A stretch of 64,000 nucleotides of DNA from JAMXLO01 sp041487355 (GTDB lineage Bacteria > Pseudomonadota > Alphaproteobacteria > Acetobacterales > Acetobacteraceae). The stretch is taken from contig JBGPND010000002.1 in the NCBI GenBank assembly GCA_041487355.1, positions 29,037-93,036 of the forward strand. The letters are read 5' to 3'. Within the stretch, counting starts at the first letter, position 1, and each line of letters begins with the position of its first letter. Both the position numbers and the translations under genes were made by a program. This document shows, piece after piece, positions 46,799-56,790 of this stretch. Below the pieces are notes generated by a model that made no database searches, was not told where the DNA came from, and saw only the letters and a program-made list of their open reading frames with translations.

Positions 46799-47737
46799 TC
46801 ATCTCACTGCCTCCGGCTTGCCGGCGGGGATGCCGATGCGATGGATTTCCCATTCGAGGGTGACGCCCGTTGCGGCGTGCACGCGGCGACGCACTTCCTC
46901 GCCGAGACCTTCGAGATCGGCAGCCGTGGCCGTTCCGGTGTTGATCAGGAAGTTGCAGTGCTTCTCCGAGACCTGTGCGGCGCCGCGGGTCATGCCGCGA
47001 CATCCCGCGGCATCGATCAGCTCCCATGCCTTCATGTCGGGCGGGTTGCGGAAGGTGGAACCGCCGGTGCGCGCTCGCACGGGCTGCGAGGCTTCGCGCG
47101 CCGCACGGATCTCCGCCATGCGCGCGGCAATCGCCGCCGGCGCGCCGTGTTGCGCACGCAGCCGTGCACGGATGACGACAGCGCCATGTGGCAGACGCGA
47201 GTGGCGATAGGCGTACGCAAGATCGGCAGCGGAGAGGCGGCATTGCTCGCCGCTGCGCGTGACGATCTCGGCCCAGTCGAGACAGGGAGCGATGTCGCCG
47301 CCATAGGCGCCGCCGTTCATCACCACCGCGCCACCGATGCTGCCGGGAATGCCCGAGAGGAATTCCAGGCCGGTAAGCCCGGCAGCGGCGGCATGCTCGG
47401 CCACGGTCACGTCGAGCGCGGCAGCGCCGGCGATGACGCCGTTGGGTTCGACAGTGATCGCGCCGAAGCCACGGGCGAGACGGATCACCACGCCAGGCAG
47501 CCCGCCATCACGGATGATGAGGTTCGAGCAGGCGCCGATCACGTGCACCGGCATGTCGGGCGGCAAGGCGCGCAGGAATTGCGCGAGATCCGCTTCGTCC
47601 GCGGGCCGCACCAACACTTCGGCGGGACCACCGACGCGGAACCAGGTGAATGGTGCCAGTGGCGCGTTTGCCTGCACGCGTCCGCGCAGCTTCGGCAGCG
47701 TGTCGATGAACGCAGGAATGCGCGCCGCGGCCATCAT
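46799..47737 (-). CDS. murB: UDP-N-acetylmuramate dehydrogenase (UDP-enolpyruvoyl-GlcNAc reductase) MurB
   Basis: MurB reduces UDP-GlcNAc-enolpyruvate with NADPH and FAD to give UDP-MurNAc. The 312-residue protein has the FAD-binding elements WFRVGGPAEVLVRPADEAD near residue 33, FLSGIPGSIGGAVVMNGGAY near 130 and the catalytic serine in RTGGSTFRNP near 227. A GGAGGA site nine bases before ATG 47737 fixes the start; a longer frame upstream overlaps murC and is not coding. It is a type IIb-like form, as usual for alphaproteobacteria. Confidence 0.95.
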   Translation of the reverse strand: MMAAARIPAFIDTLPKLRGRVQANAPLAPFTWFRVGGPAEVLVRPADEADLAQFLRALPPDMPVHVIGACSNLIIRDGGLPGVVIRLARGFGAITVEPNGVIAGAAALDVTVAEHAAAAGLTGLEFLSGIPGSIGGAVVMNGGAYGGDIAPCLDWAEIVTRSGEQCRLSAADLAYAYRHSRLPHGAVVIRARLRAQHGAPAAIAARMAEIRAAREASQPVRARTGGSTFRNPPDMKAWELIDAAGCRGMTRGAAQVSEKHCNFLINTGTATAADLEGLGEEVRRRVHAATGVTLEWEIHRIGIPAGKPEAVR

Positions 47738-47810
47738 GGCGAAGCATCCTCCGGACTTTTCATCGTCATGGCCGTCCTCGGGCTTGACGGGATACTCCGA
47801 CGCCTGCGCA

Positions 47811-49250
47811 TCATGCTGCATTCCCCGCGCGTCGGCCGGCACCCGACTGCAGCTCGGCCAGTTCCGCCGGCAACGCAGCCGCCCATTGCGTGATGTTGCC
47901 GGCACCGAGACAGACGACGAAATCGCCGGGCTTGGCGATGGCGAACACCATCTCGGCGAGGCGCGCGGGAGACGGCAGCGGTACCACGCTGCGATGGCCG
48001 CGCGCGCGCAACCCGTCCACCAGCGCATCGCGCGTCACCCCCGGGATTAGCGGCTCGCCGGCCGGGTAGACATCGGCGATGATGACGGTGCCTGCATCAT
48101 TCATGCAGGTGCAAAACTCGTTGAACAGCGAGTGCAGCCGCGTATAGCGATGCGGCTGCACCACCGCGATCACGTCGCGCGCGCCGGCCTGACGCGCCGC
48201 CTTCAGCACCGCGGCGATCTCCACCGGATGATGGCCGTAGTCGTCGATGATCGTGATGCCACCCGCCTCGCCGGTCTTGGTGAAGCGCCGCTTCACGCCG
48301 CGGAACCCGGCGAACGCGCTGCGCAGCGTGTCGTCGTCGATTTCCATCTCGACGCCGACCGCCACCGCCGCCAACGCGTTCTGCACATTGTGGCTGCCGA
48401 GCATCGGCAGGCGGTACGGCCCCATCTTGCGCGCCCGGTTGCGCGCGCGATCGGTGATAGTGACCTCGAAGGTGGAACCGAGCTTGTCGGGCACCACGCG
48501 ATCGGCACGCACATCGGCCTGCGGCGAGAAACCGTAGGTGATGATGCGCCGATCCGACAGGCGCGGGATCATCTGCTGCACCGCCGGATGGTCGATGCAC
48601 AGGACGGCGAAGCCGTAGAACGGCACGTTGGCGACGAACTGGTCGTAGCCCGCGACCATCGCCTCCGGCGTGCCCCAGTGATCGAGATGCTCCGGATCCA
48701 TGTTGGTGACGACGGCGATGACCGCGGGCAGTCGGAGGAAACTGCCGTCGCTCTCGTCGGCCTCCACCACCATCCACTCGCCGGCGCCAAGCCTGGTGTT
48801 GGTGCCGTAGGCGTTGACGATGCCGCCGTTGATCACGGTGGGATCGAGATGCGCTGCCTCCAGCACGGCGGCGATCAGGCTGGTGGTGGTGGTCTTGCCG
48901 TGCGTACCGCCGACCGCGATGGACCATTTCAGCCGCATCAGTTCGGCGAGCATTTCGGCCCGGCGTACCACCGGGATCAGCCGCGCACGCGCCGTCGCGA
49001 CCTCGGGGTTGTCCTGCTTCACCGCGGACGACACCACCACGACCTGGGCGTTGCCGAGGTTGGCGGCGTCGTGGCCGATGGAGACCGGGATGCCGGCCTC
49101 GCGCAGGCGCCGGACATTGGCGGAATCAGCGATGTCGCTGCCCTGCACGGCGTAGCCGAGGTTGTGCAGCACCTGGGCGATGCCGGACATGCCGATGCCG
49201 CCGATGCCGACGAAATGGATGGTGCCGATGGAGAGCGGCAAAGCCCTCAT
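47811..49250 (-). CDS. murC: UDP-N-acetylmuramate-L-alanine ligase MurC
   Basis: MurC adds L-alanine to UDP-MurNAc. The 479-residue protein has the N-terminal UDP-binding loop HFVGIGGIGMSGIAQVLHNL, the ATP motif GGTHGKTTTTSL near residue 116, and the central-domain DPEHLDHWG and HNVQNALAAVAV. The start ATG overlaps the murG stop by four bases. A gap of 73 bases, containing half of a dispersed repeat, separates it from murB. Confidence 0.96.
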   Translation of the reverse strand: MRALPLSIGTIHFVGIGGIGMSGIAQVLHNLGYAVQGSDIADSANVRRLREAGIPVSIGHDAANLGNAQVVVVSSAVKQDNPEVATARARLIPVVRRAEMLAELMRLKWSIAVGGTHGKTTTTSLIAAVLEAAHLDPTVINGGIVNAYGTNTRLGAGEWMVVEADESDGSFLRLPAVIAVVTNMDPEHLDHWGTPEAMVAGYDQFVANVPFYGFAVLCIDHPAVQQMIPRLSDRRIITYGFSPQADVRADRVVPDKLGSTFEVTITDRARNRARKMGPYRLPMLGSHNVQNALAAVAVGVEMEIDDDTLRSAFAGFRGVKRRFTKTGEAGGITIIDDYGHHPVEIAAVLKAARQAGARDVIAVVQPHRYTRLHSLFNEFCTCMNDAGTVIIADVYPAGEPLIPGVTRDALVDGLRARGHRSVVPLPSPARLAEMVFAIAKPGDFVVCLGAGNITQWAAALPAELAELQSGAGRRAGNAA

Positions 49251-50362
49251 GACCGGGCCTCCTGGCGCATGAGGTCTTCGACGAGATCGGCAAGCCGCGC
49301 GGTCGCGTCGGGGCGGGCGATGCTGCGTGCCGCAAGCGCCGCATGGGCAAGCATGTCCGGTGCGGCGAACAGAGCGACGAGGCGCTCGCGCAGCGCATCG
49401 GCCGAGAAATCCCGCTGTGCGATCACCGACGCGCCGCGTACCTCGGCCAGGGCGCGCGCGTTGGCCGCCTGGTGATCGTCGATCGCGCCAGGCAGCGGCA
49501 CAAGGATCGCGGGCCGACCGGCAACCACCAGCTCGGCGACGGTGGAGGCACCGGCACGCGCGATCACCAGGTGCGCCGCGGCGAGTTTCCCGGCCACGTC
49601 GGGGAAGAACGCAGCGAGCTCGGCCACGATGCCGGCTGACTCGTAAGCGGCCCGGACCCTTATAAGGTCCTCGGCGCGGCACTGCTGCACGACCGAAAGA
49701 CGCGAACGCAGGCCATCGGGCAATCCGGCCAGCGCCGGCGGGACGATATCGCTGAACACGCGCGCGCCGAGCGAGCCACCCAGCACGAGCAGGCGCAGCG
49801 TGTCGGTGGGCGGTGCATAGGGAAGCTCGGCGAGGGCGGCGATCGCCGGGCGCACCGGATTGCCGGTGACGACGGTCGCCGCGGTCTCCGGCACATGCTC
49901 GGTGGCGGGAAAGCTCAGCGCCAGCAAGTCGGCGCGGCGCGCGAGATAGCGGTTGGCGCGGCCGAGCACGGCGTTCTGCTCGTGCAGGATCACCGTCGGG
50001 CGGTGGCGCATCAGACGGGTGGCCAATACCGGCGCCACGCAAGGATAGCCGCCGAAGCCGACCACCGAGGCAGCGTGAATGCGCGACAGAATGCCGCGCG
50101 CCTGCAGCACACCGGCAGCCAGTGCCACCGCCGCCTTGCCCGCGCGAACCGCGCCGCGGCCCGCGATGCCTGCGCCGCTGACGACGAACTGCTCGAGCCC
50201 GGCGAACACCGGGCTCTGCAATCCGCCCGACCGCGCATCGGTCATCAGCGCAACGCGCCGGCCACGTGCGATGAGTTCCGTCGCGAGCGCCTCGGCGGGG
50301 AACAAGTGTCCGCCGGTGCCGCCTGCCGCGATCACGATGGGATGCACCGCAGGCGCTCTCAT
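49247..50362 (-). CDS. murG: Lipid II synthase glycosyltransferase MurG
   Basis: MurG transfers GlcNAc to lipid I to form lipid II at the inner face of the membrane. The 371-residue GT-B protein has the first glycine-rich loop IAAGGTGGHLFPAEALATEL, the acceptor loop VVGFGGYPCVAPV near residue 105, LHEQNAVLGRANR near 128 and the donor site ARAGASTVAEL near 272. The start overlaps the ftsW stop by four bases. Confidence 0.95.
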   Translation of the reverse strand: MRAPAVHPIVIAAGGTGGHLFPAEALATELIARGRRVALMTDARSGGLQSPVFAGLEQFVVSGAGIAGRGAVRAGKAAVALAAGVLQARGILSRIHAASVVGFGGYPCVAPVLATRLMRHRPTVILHEQNAVLGRANRYLARRADLLALSFPATEHVPETAATVVTGNPVRPAIAALAELPYAPPTDTLRLLVLGGSLGARVFSDIVPPALAGLPDGLRSRLSVVQQCRAEDLIRVRAAYESAGIVAELAAFFPDVAGKLAAAHLVIARAGASTVAELVVAGRPAILVPLPGAIDDHQAANARALAEVRGASVIAQRDFSADALRERLVALFAAPDMLAHAALAARSIARPDATARLADLVEDLMRQEARS

Positions 50363-51486
50363 GGCACGTCGCCACGATGGCGGCGGCGGGTCAGCGCCAG
50401 CAGCATGCCCATGCCCAGCGCAACCGCCAGCGCCGAGGAACCGCCATAGGAAATCAGCGGCAGCGTCATTCCCTTGGTCGGGATGAGCTGCAGCGACGAA
50501 GCCATGTTGATGAAGGCCTGCAGGCCGAAGCCGGTGACCAGACCGGTGCAGGACAGCACGATGAACATGTCGTGCTCCTTCAGCAGCCGCAGCATGCCGC
50601 GCAGCACGATGAAGGCGAACACGCCGACGATGATCAGGCAGACGATCATGCCGAATTCCTCGCCGGCGACGGCAAAGACGAAGTCCGCATGCGCGTCGGG
50701 CAGCACGTCCTTGACGCGTCCCTCCCCGGGGCCGCGGCCAAGCAATCCGCCATTGCCGAAGGCCTCGAGCGCGGTGCGCGGCTGGTAGTCGCCGCCGATG
50801 CCGTTGCCGGGATGCAGGAAGGTCTCCACCCGCTTCTGCACATGCGGGAAGAAGAGGTAGGCAGCCACGCTGGCGCCACCGAAGCCGAGCATGCCGATGC
50901 CGACCATGATCACGTTCAGACCGGCGACGTAGAGTTGGGCAAAGAAGACGGCGGTGATCACCGCCAGCATGCCGACATCGGGCTGTGACTTCAGCAACAG
51001 CGCGATCATCAGGAAGATGCCGATCGCCAGCACTCTGCCAGGGAAGCGCGGCGTGCGGCGGCCCTCGCTGATCAGCCATGCGGCGACGATGGCGAAGCAG
51101 GGTTTCAGGAACTCCGACGGCTGCACGGAAAGTCCCGGCAGCGAAATCCAGCGTCGTGCGCCCTTGATCTCGACGCCGACGACCATGGTTGCCGCGGTGA
51201 GGATGAGGGCGATGATGCAGCCGATGATCGCCAGCCGGCGGATGCTGCGCGGCGAGAGCAGCGAGACGGCCACCACGATCGCTGCGGCGGCGGCGAGGAA
51301 GAACACCTGCTTGAGGATGAACAGGTCGCGCGAGGAGCCGATGCGTTCGGCGACGGCGGGGCTTGCCGCCAGCATCATAATGTAGCCGAAGCCGATCAGC
51401 GTGCCGATGGCGCCCAGGGTCCAGCGGTCCACCGTCCACCACCAGCGGCCCAGCATGGAATTGTCCGCGCGGGAGAGAGTGGCCAT
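50359..51486 (-). CDS. ftsW: Septal peptidoglycan glycosyltransferase FtsW
   Basis: FtsW is the SEDS-family polymerase that works with FtsI at the septum. The 375-residue protein has about ten membrane helices. Family landmarks are GARRWISLPGLSVQPSEFLK near residue 108, GGDYQPRTALEAFGNGGLLG near 248 (periplasmic loop) and GMTLPLISYGGSSALAVALG near the C-terminus. The start codon shares one base with the murD stop (TGATG). Confidence 0.95.
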   Translation of the reverse strand: MATLSRADNSMLGRWWWTVDRWTLGAIGTLIGFGYIMMLAASPAVAERIGSSRDLFILKQVFFLAAAAAIVVAVSLLSPRSIRRLAIIGCIIALILTAATMVVGVEIKGARRWISLPGLSVQPSEFLKPCFAIVAAWLISEGRRTPRFPGRVLAIGIFLMIALLLKSQPDVGMLAVITAVFFAQLYVAGLNVIMVGIGMLGFGGASVAAYLFFPHVQKRVETFLHPGNGIGGDYQPRTALEAFGNGGLLGRGPGEGRVKDVLPDAHADFVFAVAGEEFGMIVCLIIVGVFAFIVLRGMLRLLKEHDMFIVLSCTGLVTGFGLQAFINMASSLQLIPTKGMTLPLISYGGSSALAVALGMGMLLALTRRRHRGDVP

Positions 51487-52859
51487 CAGGCCGCCCTCCC
51501 CCGCGCGAGCTGCGAGACGAGCGCGGCGAAGCGATCGCCGCGCGCATCGAAGCCGCTGAACTGATCGAAGCTGGCGCAGGCCGGCGACAGCAGCACGACC
51601 GATGCATCGGCTGCGCGAGCAGCAGCGAAGGCGGCCGGCACCGCGGCGTCCAGCGTGCCGGCGACCTCGTGCTTCACGCCGCGCACGGCGAGTGTGGCGG
51701 CAAGCGCCGGCGCGTCGCGGCCGATCAGCAACGCGCGGGCGATGCGCGGGAACAGCGGTGCCAGCGATTCGATGCCGCCTTCCTTGGCGATGCCGCCGGC
51801 GATCCACACCAGCCGGTCGTAGCAGCCGAGGGCGCGGGCCGCGGCATCCGCATTGGTCGCCTTGCTGTCGTTGATGAAGGCGATCCCGTCGATCGCGCCA
51901 ACATGCTGCTGGCGGTGCGGCAGGCCGGGGAAGCTTCGCAGTCCGCGCGCGATGTCGATGCGCGACACGCCGAACGCGCTCGCGATCGCGCTGGCGGCGG
52001 CTGCATTCTGCGCATTGTGCGCACCGGGCAGCGCGGACGCTTCCGCCATGGGCAGGACCACACCGTCCGCGTCGCGCAGCACGCCCCTGTCGCACCACAC
52101 ATCGGCGGACTGATGGCCCGACACGGTGACCACCCGCGCCATCCGGCCGCGCAGCCATTCCGCCATCGCGCGCGAGCCATCGTCATCGACGCCCACCAGG
52201 GCAAGATCGTCCGCGGACTGCCGATCGAAAATGGCACGCTTCGTCGCGACGTATCCCGCCATGTCGCCGTGGCGGTCCAGATGATCCGCGCTGAGATTCA
52301 ACATCACGGCGGCATCGAAGCGGAGGGTGGCGAGTCGCTCCAACATGTAGGAGGACATCTCGAGGACGTAGGTCCCGCTGTCCGGCAGCAGCTTAAGCGC
52401 CAATGACGCGGGGCCGAGATTGCCACCGGCCGCGACCTTCCTCCCGGCACCGGCCAGAATATGCGCAAGTAGCGCGGTGGCGGTGGATTTGCCGTTGGTG
52501 CCGGTGATGCCGACGAAGCGCGCGCGAGACCCCGCCTGACGCACCGCGCGGAACAGCAGTTCGGCGTCCGACAGGATCGGCACGCCCCATGCTCGCGCGC
52601 GCGCCGCGACCGGATGCGGGGCCGGCAGAGCGTGCGGAATGCCGGGCGACATCACCAGCGCATCGAACGCGAAATCATCGGTCCGCAGGTCGCGCAGCAT
52701 GACGTCGGTGGCGTCAACGCGCGCAGCCACGTTGTCATCCCACGCCACGACATCCGCGCCCATCGCCGCGAGAGCACGCGCGGCGGGCAGGCCATTGCGG
52801 CCCAGCCCCAGCACGGCGAAGCGTCTTCCCTCGAACAGATTGGCGGGGAACGCGCTCAT
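51486..52859 (-). CDS. murD: UDP-N-acetylmuramoylalanine-D-glutamate ligase MurD
   Basis: MurD adds D-glutamate to UDP-MurNAc-L-Ala. The 457-residue protein has the N-terminal FAVLGLGRNGLPAARALAAM, the ATP motif VGITGTNGKSTATALLAHIL near residue 117, NLSADHLDRHG near 195 and the C-terminal domain FINDSKATNADAAARAL near 320. It overlaps mraY by four bases at its start. Confidence 0.96.
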   Translation of the reverse strand: MSAFPANLFEGRRFAVLGLGRNGLPAARALAAMGADVVAWDDNVAARVDATDVMLRDLRTDDFAFDALVMSPGIPHALPAPHPVAARARAWGVPILSDAELLFRAVRQAGSRARFVGITGTNGKSTATALLAHILAGAGRKVAAGGNLGPASLALKLLPDSGTYVLEMSSYMLERLATLRFDAAVMLNLSADHLDRHGDMAGYVATKRAIFDRQSADDLALVGVDDDGSRAMAEWLRGRMARVVTVSGHQSADVWCDRGVLRDADGVVLPMAEASALPGAHNAQNAAAASAIASAFGVSRIDIARGLRSFPGLPHRQQHVGAIDGIAFINDSKATNADAAARALGCYDRLVWIAGGIAKEGGIESLAPLFPRIARALLIGRDAPALAATLAVRGVKHEVAGTLDAAVPAAFAAARAADASVVLLSPACASFDQFSGFDARGDRFAALVSQLARGRAA

Positions 52860-53944
52860 CGGATCTTCAACGTCGCCAGGCCGATGAGCGCGAGGATCAT
52901 CGAGATGATCCAGAAGCGGATCACGATGGTGGGCTCCGCCCAGCCCTTCTTCTCGAAATGATGGTGCAGCGGCGCCATCAGGAAGACGCGGTTGCCGGTC
53001 CGCTTGTACCAGAACACCTGAACGATGACCGAGACCGTCTCCACCACGAACAGGCCGCCGACGATCATCAGCACGATCTCGTGCTTGGTCGCCACCGCCA
53101 CGGCGCCGAGCGCACCGCCCAAAGCGAGCGAGCCGGTGTCGCCCATGAACACCGCCGCCGGCGGCGCATTGAACCAAAGGAACCCCAGGCCCGCGCCGAT
53201 CAGCGCGGAGCAGAACACGGCCAGCTCGCCGACGCCGGGTATCGGGGTGAGCTGCAGGTAATCGGCAAAGATGCGGTTGCCGACAAGATAGGCGATCAGC
53301 GCGAACACGCCGGCGCAGATGATGGTCGGCACAATGGCGAGCCCGTCGAGCCCGTCGGTCAGGTTCACCGCATTCGACGCGCCGAGCATGACCAGCATGC
53401 CGAAGACCGGGAAAAGGAAGCCAAGCGGGATCAGCACTTCCTTGAACACGGGGAGGGTCAGCGACGTGCCGAGCGGGCCGCGCGTCAGCAGCATGAGCCA
53501 GATGGCGGCGGCGAGCCCGATCAGGGTCTGTGCCACGAGCTTCATGCGTGCCGAGACGCCCTTGTGGCTGCGTCGCGACAGTTTCAGATAGTCGTCGGCG
53601 AAGCCGAGCGCGCCGTAGCCGAGGGTGACGAACAGCACCGCCCAGACATAGGCGTTGCGCAGATCGACCCAGAGCAGGGTGGAGATCGACAGGGCGAACA
53701 GGATCAGCACGCCGCCCATGGTTGGCGTGCCCTTCTTGTCGATCAGATGGCGCTCGGGTCCGTCGGTGCGGATCGGCTGGCCGTGGCGCTGCAGCGATTT
53801 CAGCCAGCGGATCAGCGGCGGGCCCACAATGAAGCTCACCACCAGCGCAGTCAGGCAGGCGGCGCCCGAGCGGAAGGTGATGTAGCGCAGCAGGTTGAAC
53901 AGAATGAACTGGTTGGCGAGCGGCCGTGCAAGGTCATACAGCAT
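52856..53944 (-). CDS. mraY: Phospho-N-acetylmuramoyl-pentapeptide transferase MraY
   Basis: MraY moves phospho-MurNAc-pentapeptide to undecaprenyl phosphate, giving lipid I. The 362-residue protein has ten membrane helices and the catalytic aspartate region LGFADDYLKLSRRSHKGVSA near residue 114, NLTDGLDGLA near 194 and MGDTGSLALGGALGAVAVAT near 267, followed by HHHFEKKGWAEPTIVIRFW. The start shares a base with the murF stop. Confidence 0.96.
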   Translation of the reverse strand: MLYDLARPLANQFILFNLLRYITFRSGAACLTALVVSFIVGPPLIRWLKSLQRHGQPIRTDGPERHLIDKKGTPTMGGVLILFALSISTLLWVDLRNAYVWAVLFVTLGYGALGFADDYLKLSRRSHKGVSARMKLVAQTLIGLAAAIWLMLLTRGPLGTSLTLPVFKEVLIPLGFLFPVFGMLVMLGASNAVNLTDGLDGLAIVPTIICAGVFALIAYLVGNRIFADYLQLTPIPGVGELAVFCSALIGAGLGFLWFNAPPAAVFMGDTGSLALGGALGAVAVATKHEIVLMIVGGLFVVETVSVIVQVFWYKRTGNRVFLMAPLHHHFEKKGWAEPTIVIRFWIISMILALIGLATLKIR

Positions 53945-55326
53945 CAGGCGGCCTCCGCACGCTGCTCGAGTGCGTTGACCACCAGTTTCATACGGCTGCC
54001 GAGGCTGCCCTTGATCAGGATGGCATCACCCGGCGCCACCGAACGCGCAAGGATCGGCGCCAGCGAAGCGGAGTCCTGCGTGTGCGCGGCACGCATCGGC
54101 TCGGGCACCGCGGCGAACAGCTCGCCCATCAGCTTGCCGCAGGCGAACAGGCGATCGGCTGCGGCGGCGACATCGGCGGCAAGCGCGCGGTGTTCGACGG
54201 GACCTGCCTCGCCGAGTTCGAGCATGTCGCCGAGCACGGCGATCCGGCGCTTCGCCGGCTGCAGATGCAGCACCGCCAGTGCCGCGCGCATCGAGGCGGG
54301 GTTGCCGTTGTAGCTCTCGTCCAGCAGCAGAGCGGTGCCGCCGGGAACCGCAATCCGCCGCCGCGCTCCGCGGCCGGTGACCGGCGCGAAGCTTTCCAGG
54401 GCGCGTGCTGCATTGTCGTATTGATCTGCCGCGAAGCCGGCGAGGTGTACTGCGGCTGCCAGCGCGGCGAGCGCATTCATCGCCATGTGCCGGCCTGGCG
54501 CGTTCAGCCGGAACCGCACTGAGTGGCCATGCATTTCCGCGGCGACGTCGCTGCCGTCCGCGTCCGCCGACAGACCTGTCGGCCGTACATCCGCCCACGG
54601 CGCCGCGCCAAAGCTGACGATGGACGCTTCGCCGGCGACGGCGCGCAGCCGGGGAAACAGCGGGGAGTCGGCGGGCAGCACCGCGACACCGCCCGGCTCC
54701 AGGGCGCGCAGGAGCGATGCCTTCTCGTCGGCGATCGCCTCGATCGAGCCGAGGAAGCCGATATGCGCCTTCTCCACCGTGGTGATCACCGCGACATGCG
54801 GACGTGCGAGACGCGCAAGCGGTGCGATCTCCCCGGGATGGTTCATGCCGATCTCGGCAACGCAGAACTCGCTGTCCGGCGGCATCCGCGCGAGCGTCAG
54901 CGGCAGGCCCCAATGATTATTGTAGGAGGCAAAAGCGGCATGCGTGCGGCCGAACGCGCCCAGGATCGTCCGCAGCATCTCCTTCGTCGTGGTCTTGCCA
55001 ACGCTGCCGGTGACCGCCGCGAGGCGACCGCCGAACCGGGCGCGCGCATAGCCACCGAGCCGGTGCAATGCCGCAAGCGTGTCGTCCACAAGCAGCAGCC
55101 TAACGGCATCCGGCATATCCCGATGCACCATCACCCCGGCCGCGCCCCTGGCTAGAGCGTCGGCGACGAAGTCGTGGCCGTCGCCGGCTTCACCGGGCAG
55201 CGCCACGAACAGATCGCCCGGCTGCAGCGTACGCGTGTCGATCGAGACGCCGGCGGCGGCGAACGGCGTCACCATGGTTCCGCCGGTCGCCTCAAGCAGG
55301 TCGTGCGCGGTCCATAAGGCGCTCAT
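53944..55326 (-). CDS. murF: UDP-MurNAc-tripeptide D-alanyl-D-alanine ligase MurF
   Basis: MurF adds D-Ala-D-Ala to complete the UDP-MurNAc-pentapeptide. The 460-residue protein has GVSIDTRTLQPGDLFVALPG near residue 25, the ATP motif VTGSVGKTTTKEMLRTIL near 105, YNNHWGLPLTLAR near 130 and LLDESYNGNPASMRAAL near 330. It is coupled on both sides, by four bases to murE. Confidence 0.96.
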   Translation of the reverse strand: MSALWTAHDLLEATGGTMVTPFAAAGVSIDTRTLQPGDLFVALPGEAGDGHDFVADALARGAAGVMVHRDMPDAVRLLLVDDTLAALHRLGGYARARFGGRLAAVTGSVGKTTTKEMLRTILGAFGRTHAAFASYNNHWGLPLTLARMPPDSEFCVAEIGMNHPGEIAPLARLARPHVAVITTVEKAHIGFLGSIEAIADEKASLLRALEPGGVAVLPADSPLFPRLRAVAGEASIVSFGAAPWADVRPTGLSADADGSDVAAEMHGHSVRFRLNAPGRHMAMNALAALAAAVHLAGFAADQYDNAARALESFAPVTGRGARRRIAVPGGTALLLDESYNGNPASMRAALAVLHLQPAKRRIAVLGDMLELGEAGPVEHRALAADVAAAADRLFACGKLMGELFAAVPEPMRAAHTQDSASLAPILARSVAPGDAILIKGSLGSRMKLVVNALEQRAEAA

Positions 55327-56786
55327 GGCGCGCCGACCAATCGACGGACAACGCTCACATCGTCGAACGGGATCACCGCATCGCCGATCGTCTGGCCCTG
55401 CTCATGCCCCTTGCCCGCCACCGCGAGCACGTCGCCGGGGCCGAGACCATTGAGCGCCTCGGCAATCGCGCGCTCGCGGTCGCCGATCTCGCGCCCACCG
55501 GGGCAGGCGGCCAGCACCGCGGCCCGGATTGCGGCAGGGTCCTCGCTGCGCGGATTGTCGTCGGTGACGATGGCCACATCGGCGAAGCGCGCGGCGGCGG
55601 CGCCCATCAGCGGCCGCTTGCCGCGGTCGCGGTCGCCGCCGGCGCCGAACACGACGTGCAGCCTGCCCACGGTGTGCGGACGCAGTGCCGTGAGCAGCCG
55701 TTCCAGTGCATCGGGCGTGTGGGCATAGTCGACGTAGACGGTGGCGCCGTTCGGCAGGCGTGCCGCCAGTTCCAGCCGGCCGCGCACGCCGCGCAACGCG
55801 GCGAGGCGGTCCAGCGCATCGCGCTCGCCGAGCGTCATCGCCAGCGCGGCGGCCATCAACGCATTGTCGGCTTGGAACCGGCCCGGCAGCGTCAGCGCGA
55901 TCTCGCGCCGAACGCCGGCCGCCTCGACGCTCAAGACCTGGCCGTCCGGACGGGGGATCGCGGCCAGCAGCCGAATCGCGGTCCCCGCCGAGCCGACCGT
56001 TCGGAGCTCGAGGCGACGGCGGCGCGCAATCCCGGTCAGGGCAGCAAGGCTGGCCGCGTCCAGTTCGCTGCAAGCCACCGCCGGCGCACCCTCCGGCACC
56101 AGCTCGGCAAACAGCCGCAGCTTGGCGGCGCGGTAGGCCTCCTCCGACCCGTGATAGTCGAGATGGTCGCGCGTCAGGTTGGTGAAGGCGGCGGCGGCGA
56201 GGCGCACGCCATCCAGCCGGAACTGATCGAGGCCATGCGACGAGGCTTCCATCGCGGCGTGCTGGATGCCGGCACGCGCCAACCGCGCCAGTGTCTCCGC
56301 CAGGCTGACCGGATCCGGCGTGGTCAGGCCAGGCCCGGGATCGAAGCCCGGTGCGATCAGGCCGAGCGTTCCCAGGCTGGCAGCCGGCTGGCCGCCCGCG
56401 GTCCAGATCTGGCGCAGGAACTCCACCGTGCTGGTCTTGCCGTTGGTGCCGGTGACCGCCACCACGACCTTGGGCTGGCCTCCGGCCAATCCGGCCGCGA
56501 GCTGGGCGAGACGCCGGCGCGGCTCGGGGTCCTCCAGCAGCGGGCGAGGCGGCACTCCCGGCGGCCACTGCGTTCCCTCCGGCGCCAGCACCGCCGCGGC
56601 GCCGCGAGACACGGCTTCGGCGATGAAGGCGCGGCCGTCTGCCCGGCTGCCGGGAAGCGCGGCAAACAGGTATCCGGGCGCCACGCGACGGCTGTCGGCG
56701 GTGATGCCGGCGATCTCCAGCGCCGCCGCGTTCCGCCACGAGGCGGAAACGGCGCCGGCACCAGCCAGGGCAGGGACCTGGCGCAT
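55323..56786 (-). CDS. murE: UDP-MurNAc-L-Ala-D-Glu meso-diaminopimelate ligase MurE
   Basis: MurE adds the third stem residue. The DNPR motif in TDDNPRSEDP, near residue 398, points to meso-diaminopimelate rather than lysine. The ATP motif VVAVTGTNGKTSTVEFLRQI is near residue 108 and NLTRDHLDYHGSEEAYRAAK near 202. I place the start at ATG 56786, five bases before the ftsI stop region (487 residues); a longer reading to 56876 would translate the ftsI end and has an unlikely proline- and cysteine-rich start. The ribosome site before 56786 is weak, suggesting coupling to ftsI. Confidence 0.94.
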   Translation of the reverse strand: MRQVPALAGAGAVSASWRNAAALEIAGITADSRRVAPGYLFAALPGSRADGRAFIAEAVSRGAAAVLAPEGTQWPPGVPPRPLLEDPEPRRRLAQLAAGLAGGQPKVVVAVTGTNGKTSTVEFLRQIWTAGGQPAASLGTLGLIAPGFDPGPGLTTPDPVSLAETLARLARAGIQHAAMEASSHGLDQFRLDGVRLAAAAFTNLTRDHLDYHGSEEAYRAAKLRLFAELVPEGAPAVACSELDAASLAALTGIARRRRLELRTVGSAGTAIRLLAAIPRPDGQVLSVEAAGVRREIALTLPGRFQADNALMAAALAMTLGERDALDRLAALRGVRGRLELAARLPNGATVYVDYAHTPDALERLLTALRPHTVGRLHVVFGAGGDRDRGKRPLMGAAAARFADVAIVTDDNPRSEDPAAIRAAVLAACPGGREIGDRERAIAEALNGLGPGDVLAVAGKGHEQGQTIGDAVIPFDDVSVVRRLVGAP

Positions 56787-56790
56787 GATG